A DNA stretch of 11,758 bases from Salinibacterium sp. (lineage in GTDB: Bacteria; Actinomycetota; Actinomycetes; Actinomycetales; Microbacteriaceae). The position numbers and the translations under genes were made by a program. Under the pieces are notes generated by a model that saw nothing but the letters and a program-made list of their open reading frames with translations, was not told the DNA's origin and made no database searches. Positions 7,543-11,758 of this stretch are shown here, in pieces. The stretch lies in assembly GCA_004297555.1 (NCBI GenBank), contig SCSV01000237.1, positions 1 through 11,758 of the forward strand, written 5' to 3'. How positions within the stretch are numbered: the first letter of the stretch is position 1; each line of letters opens with the position of its first letter.

Positions 7543-8280
7543 TCAGAGGCCGAGTCGGCCCCGGATCGCGCCTCGCGAGTTCGCGGCACGCTTGTCAACC
7601 TCAGCGATGCGGGCATCCGGCTCCGTCAACGACAGGCCGGCGAGAGCGGCGGCCGCGGCAAGCAAGCGGTCGGCCCAGACCGGATTCATCGGCAGGAACG
7701 GGCCGTGCAGGTTTGTGCCGATGCTTGGTCCAACGAGCACGCCCTCGATGGCGCTGCTGAGCGGCCCGGCTCCCGCGGCGTTGCCGTGACCGCGCAGCGT
7801 TCGGCCGAGTGGCTCGGCGTCGTCGAGCAGAGTGGTGACCGCGCCGTGGTTCTCGAAACCGGCGACCTCGCCGAGCGAGGTTTGAGCGACGACCTCGTTG
7901 ACCGCGCGGGTCGAGACCAGGGTCGCCGTCGATGGGAAGATCCCGACACCCGGTTGCGCGTCGCCGGCGAGATCGACGAGCGAGCGACCGAGCAGTTGCC
8001 AGCCGCCAGCGATCGCGAGGAACGGCACACCAGCGGCAGCCCAGTCGAGCAACGTCGGCGCAATGCGGGCGAGGTCTTCGCGCACGAGGTGCTGCGCCGA
8101 GACCGGTCCGCTGCCGATGTGCACGAGGTGCGCGACGTCGGGCAGCGCGGCGCCGACCTCGTGGTGGACGACGCGCACGGACATCCCGCGCCATTCCGCT
8201 CTTTTCGTGAGGGCCATGACGTTGCCGACATCGCCGTTGATGCCGAGCTCACGCGGGTAGAGGTGCACGATCGTGATCAT
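7543..8280 (-). CDS. gatD: GatD-like type 1 glutamine amidotransferase homologue lacking the nucleophilic Cys
   Basis: A 245-residue homologue of GatD, the CobB/CobQ-like amidotransferase subunit that supplies ammonia to MurT for amidating the D-Glu of lipid II. Family motifs seen are YPRELGINGDVGNV near the N-terminus (usually YGD), AGGWQLLG at 91-98, GFENHG (141-146) and GTNLHGPFLPMNP (188-200) with the conserved His192. The nucleophile-elbow motif is normally CGG(Y/W)QLLG; here the cysteine is Ala91 (codon GCT on the minus strand), and the protein has no cysteine at all. Glutamine hydrolysis by the usual mechanism is therefore not expected. The start is the ATG at 8280, overlapping the murT-like stop as ATGA; the reading frame is open farther upstream, but that part runs through murT and lacks family motifs. 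It probably acts in a complex with the MurT-like protein, in a changed or structural role. Confidence 0.88.
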   Translation of the reverse strand: MITIVHLYPRELGINGDVGNVMALTKRAEWRGMSVRVVHHEVGAALPDVAHLVHIGSGPVSAQHLVREDLARIAPTLLDWAAAGVPFLAIAGGWQLLGRSLVDLAGDAQPGVGIFPSTATLVSTRAVNEVVAQTSLGEVAGFENHGAVTTLLDDAEPLGRTLRGHGNAAGAGPLSSAIEGVLVGPSIGTNLHGPFLPMNPVWADRLLAAAAALAGLSLTEPDARIAEVDKRAANSRGAIRGRLGL

Positions 8281-9497
8281 CGCTTGCCCTCCAGTTCGAG
8301 GTAGCCGAGCGCCTTGCGAATGAGCATCATCTGCTCGTAGTTGACGATCATCGTTTTGGTGCCGCGACTCGGTTTCGGCAGCGCGAGGAAGCGGGCGAGC
8401 GCTGGCGCGAGTTCGGGGATGATCGCGTGCACGGGTATCTCGCCATAGCCGAACCGCGTCGCGAGTTGCCAGGCCTTCGTGCCCGTGAGCACGTCGACGT
8501 GGTCGATGCGCGAGAGGTCGGAGCCGTAGATCCACGAGGGGTCGGGGGTGCCCTCATCGACCGCCACGAACACCTGCTCCGGCGCGTCGAGATAGTCGAG
8601 GTTCACTTGCAGGCTCGGCGGGTTCTTCATCGTGATGATCTCGATGTCCTCGCCGTTTGCGTTCAGAATCTCGCCGCGGCCGTAGACAGCATCCATCGAT
8701 GCAAGCCCCGAGACGACGGATGCCCCGGCCAACCGATCCCCCAACAGAGCGAGCGCCATCGCGGTCGCCGCCGCCGCGTCCGCGGCGTAGTGCAGCCCGC
8801 GGGCCGGCAGTTGCACGCTGACCCTCTCGCCGCGAATGGACAACTCGGCGCTAGCATCGTCGAGCGATTCGACGATCACTGCGGCGTCGGCTTGCGCCGC
8901 CGCGGTTGCGAGCGCGGGGTTGTCGCCGCGCGCGAGCCAGGCCGGGCCATCCTTCAACAGCGCTGGTGCCACGGCGAACGCCGACTGCGTTGCCGGCCCC
9001 TCGGCGAGACGGGCGGCGAGGTCAACGAGGTTGTGGTCGTCGGCGTTGACCACGAGGTGGTCGGTGGCGACGCGGGCGAAGGCTTCGAGCATCCCGGCGA
9101 CGCGGGCGGGCTCGTAGAACCGGTTCAACTGGTCGACCTGAATGTTTACGAGCAGCACGCTATGCGGGGTCAGCGCGCGGGCCAGACGGGCACCGAAAGC
9201 CTCATCGACTTCGAGCACGGCGACGTCTTCGCGCAGATAGCCGTCGAGCGGAATCGAGGCGAGCATGGCTGAGGCGATGCCCTGCGGCAAGTTCGCTCCC
9301 GAGGGGTTCGAGAACACGCGAAGACCGTGCGCGCGCAGGATGCTCGTGAGCATGTGCGTCGTCGTCGACTTGCCGTTCGAGCCGGAGACGAACACGACCC
9401 CGAGCGACATCCGCGAGACCGCGCGCGCGAGCAGGCCGGGGGCGAGAGCGAGCGCCACGCGCCCGGGAACCGCCGATCCGCCCCCGCGCAGCCGCAA
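8277..9497 (-). CDS. murT: MurT-like Mur ligase homologue without the Cys4 zinc ribbon
   Basis: A Mur-ligase-family ATPase of the MurT type, which activates the alpha-carboxyl of D-Glu in lipid II as an acyl phosphate. From the TTG at 9497 it has 406 residues. It shows the P-loop GSNGKSTTT (39-47), PSGANLPQGI, VLEVDEAF, VNIQVDQLNRF (usually NlfRDQLDR), LVVNADD, GLHYAADAAAA, MKNPP and a C-terminal DUF1727-type domain with DPSWIYGSDL. The central four-cysteine zinc ribbon of characterised MurT proteins is absent; the protein has no cysteine. The start is uncertain: no ATG or GTG exists between the in-frame sigA stop (9552) and this TTG, yet MurT-like residues (LTALAILAGRLARALL) continue upstream, and an AAGG near the sigA stop would serve a CTG at 9542 or ATC at 9545. 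It is downstream of sigA and coupled by ATGA to the gatD-like gene. Confidence 0.88.
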   Translation of the reverse strand: MRLRGGGSAVPGRVALALAPGLLARAVSRMSLGVVFVSGSNGKSTTTHMLTSILRAHGLRVFSNPSGANLPQGIASAMLASIPLDGYLREDVAVLEVDEAFGARLARALTPHSVLLVNIQVDQLNRFYEPARVAGMLEAFARVATDHLVVNADDHNLVDLAARLAEGPATQSAFAVAPALLKDGPAWLARGDNPALATAAAQADAAVIVESLDDASAELSIRGERVSVQLPARGLHYAADAAAATAMALALLGDRLAGASVVSGLASMDAVYGRGEILNANGEDIEIITMKNPPSLQVNLDYLDAPEQVFVAVDEGTPDPSWIYGSDLSRIDHVDVLTGTKAWQLATRFGYGEIPVHAIIPELAPALARFLALPKPSRGTKTMIVNYEQMMLIRKALGYLELEGKR

Positions 9498-9551
9498 CAG
9501 TGCGCGCGCAAGGCGACCGGCGAGAATCGCCAGCGCGGTCAGGATCCGGCC

Positions 9552-11009
<1,458 letters not shown>

Positions 11010-11196
11010 TAGAACACCTTTCCGGAGTTTTTCGGCAGTACTAAGACCCATGTCAAGTCCTGATCACTCGCACGAGACGTGCGGGAGATTCCAGGAGAAG
11101 ACCGGGCCTCGGTTTTCAATTATTACACGGTTTGCCAGTCGCCCCGACCAGTCGAGAAGGCGTGCGGAACGGGCATCCCGACCCGACCACTGCAGC
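11010..11196 (-). promoter_or_regulatory. sigA leader and promoter region
   Basis: 187 bp between the PAC2-family gene and sigA, both leftward. On the minus strand TGTAATAAT (plus 11119-11127) is a good extended -10, which would start a leader of about 100 nt. The expected -35 zone instead contains a direct repeat on the plus strand, CCAGTCG at 11135-11141 and 11148-11154 (13-nt period), a possible protein-binding site. The sigA ribosome site is AAAGG (plus CCTTT, 11017-11021). No clear terminator for the PAC2-family gene was seen. Confidence 0.45.
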
Positions 11197-11758
11197 TCAC
11201 TCGCTGGGCTTGTCGGTGTCCCCATTGCGCTGCATGGCCAGAAAATTCTGCAGCTCTGCGGCGATCTCGTCGGCGGTCGGCAACTCACCATCGACGTCGG
11301 TGAGCGGCGAGCGCAGCGGGTTCTCTTGCATGTAACTGTCGTGGCGTTCTTCAAGAGCACCGACGAGCCGCGCGAGCTCCTGATTACCGTCGAGCTGGCT
11401 GTCGATCTTCTGGATGAACTCGCGGCCCTGCGTGCGCAGCCGCTCGCTCGAGAAGATCAGTCCGGTCGCCGCGCTCACGCTCTCGAGCGCTGCCGCCGCT
11501 GCCATCGGGAAGTCGGTGTCGGCGAGGTAGTGCGGAATCAATAGAACGAAGCCGGCCACCGGATGCCCGATCTCCTGCAACCGGTATTCGACCAGGTGCA
11601 GCACGTTCGCCGGCACCTGGGTGTGCGGCTTCCAGATCGACATGGTGTCGATGAGCTCGGTACGGTTGCCGCTCACGGTCGCCCCGATCGGGCGGGAGTG
11701 CGGCACCGGCATCGGGATGGCGTGCACCCAAGTTGTCGCCTTCACCTTGTACTTCTCG
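11197..11758 (-). CDS. PAC2-family protein (proteasome-assembly-chaperone-like), N-terminus beyond the window
   Basis: The C-terminal 187 or so residues of a PAC2-family protein. The frame stays open to the right edge, and a GTG at 11745 is internal rather than the start. The visible part has the family's core pattern: VPHSRPIGATVSGNRTEL (usually a PHTRP...TG loop), then LLIPHYLADTDFPMAAAAAL, matching the 'PHY...P.P.A...L' strand-helix of the family, and a Glu-rich helical tail that ends near DKPSE. Bacterial members are named after eukaryotic proteasome-assembly chaperones, but their function in actinobacteria is not settled. The gene is next to sigA and on the same strand. Confidence 0.85.
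   Translation of the reverse strand, partial: EKYKVKATTWVHAIPMPVPHSRPIGATVSGNRTELIDTMSIWKPHTQVPANVLHLVEYRLQEIGHPVAGFVLLIPHYLADTDFPMAAAAALESVSAATGLIFSSERLRTQGREFIQKIDSQLDGNQELARLVGALEERHDSYMQENPLRSPLTDVDGELPTADEIAAELQNFLAMQRNGDTDKPSE

Noticed and set aside
7462..8304. Plus-strand open frame (280 codons) opposite the gatD-like gene
   Set aside because: Shadow of the gatD-like gene, Arg/Glu-rich, no recognisable domain.
8281..8535. N-terminal 85-residue extension of the gatD-like frame
   Set aside because: It lies wholly inside murT, is Arg-rich with no GatD similarity, and the ATGA overlap gives a natural start at 8280.
11010..11051. Fourteen-residue longer sigA start at 11051
   Set aside because: The ATG at 11009 has a well-placed AAAGG and begins the typical basic segment; the upstream ATG has no ribosome site.
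11051..11056. Perfect TTGACA -35 on the minus strand before sigA
   Set aside because: No -10 lies 16-18 nt downstream, and the implied start would remove the sigA ribosome site; probably chance.

Overview
The window looks like chromosomal DNA from a high-GC actinobacterium, most likely of the family Microbacteriaceae. The assignment rests on the high GC content, the actinobacterial protein variants, and the gene neighbourhood: topoisomerase IV genes, a small DUF7455 zinc protein, a primary sigma factor with a long low-complexity N-terminus, and a PAC2-family protein. The genus cannot be fixed from sequence alone.

Layout, left to right: the 3' part of parC (+) abuts parE (-) tail to tail with no bases between the stops. 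A divergent 203-bp promoter region separates parE from a rightward operon of a DUF7455 protein, a short alanine-racemase-like protein and a second alanine-racemase-family protein. A terminator-like hairpin and a possible promoter follow, then a secreted lectin-like surface protein with a class-E sortase-type LAATG tail. Facing it is a leftward group: sigA, then murT-like, then gatD-like, the last two overlapping by ATGA. Upstream of sigA lies a PAC2-family gene that runs off the right edge. No RNA genes, IS elements or CRISPR arrays were seen, and no gene-free stretch exceeds about 200 bp.

The most striking content is two adjacent enzyme pairs whose catalytic residues are redistributed or missing. 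The two racemase-family proteins have lost complementary halves of the active site. The first has Arg where the PLP lysine should be and lacks most of the barrel, but keeps the Tyr, Tyr and Met-Asp that normally reach into the partner's site. The second keeps Lys40, Tyr44, Lys129, Arg136 and His168 but lacks the segment with the catalytic Tyr. A heterodimer would rebuild exactly one complete active site. In the MurT/GatD pair, the GatD nucleophilic Cys is Ala91 and MurT lacks its four-Cys zinc ribbon; neither protein contains any cysteine.

Microbacteriaceae are known for group-B peptidoglycan, in which the alpha-carboxyl of D-Glu carries the cross-bridge instead of being amidated, and in which D-diamino acids are common. 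I infer that the MurT/GatD-like pair may be a ligase that joins an amino acid, rather than glutamine-derived ammonia, to D-Glu, and that the split racemase may supply a D-amino acid. This is a hypothesis from sequence and context, not a demonstrated function.
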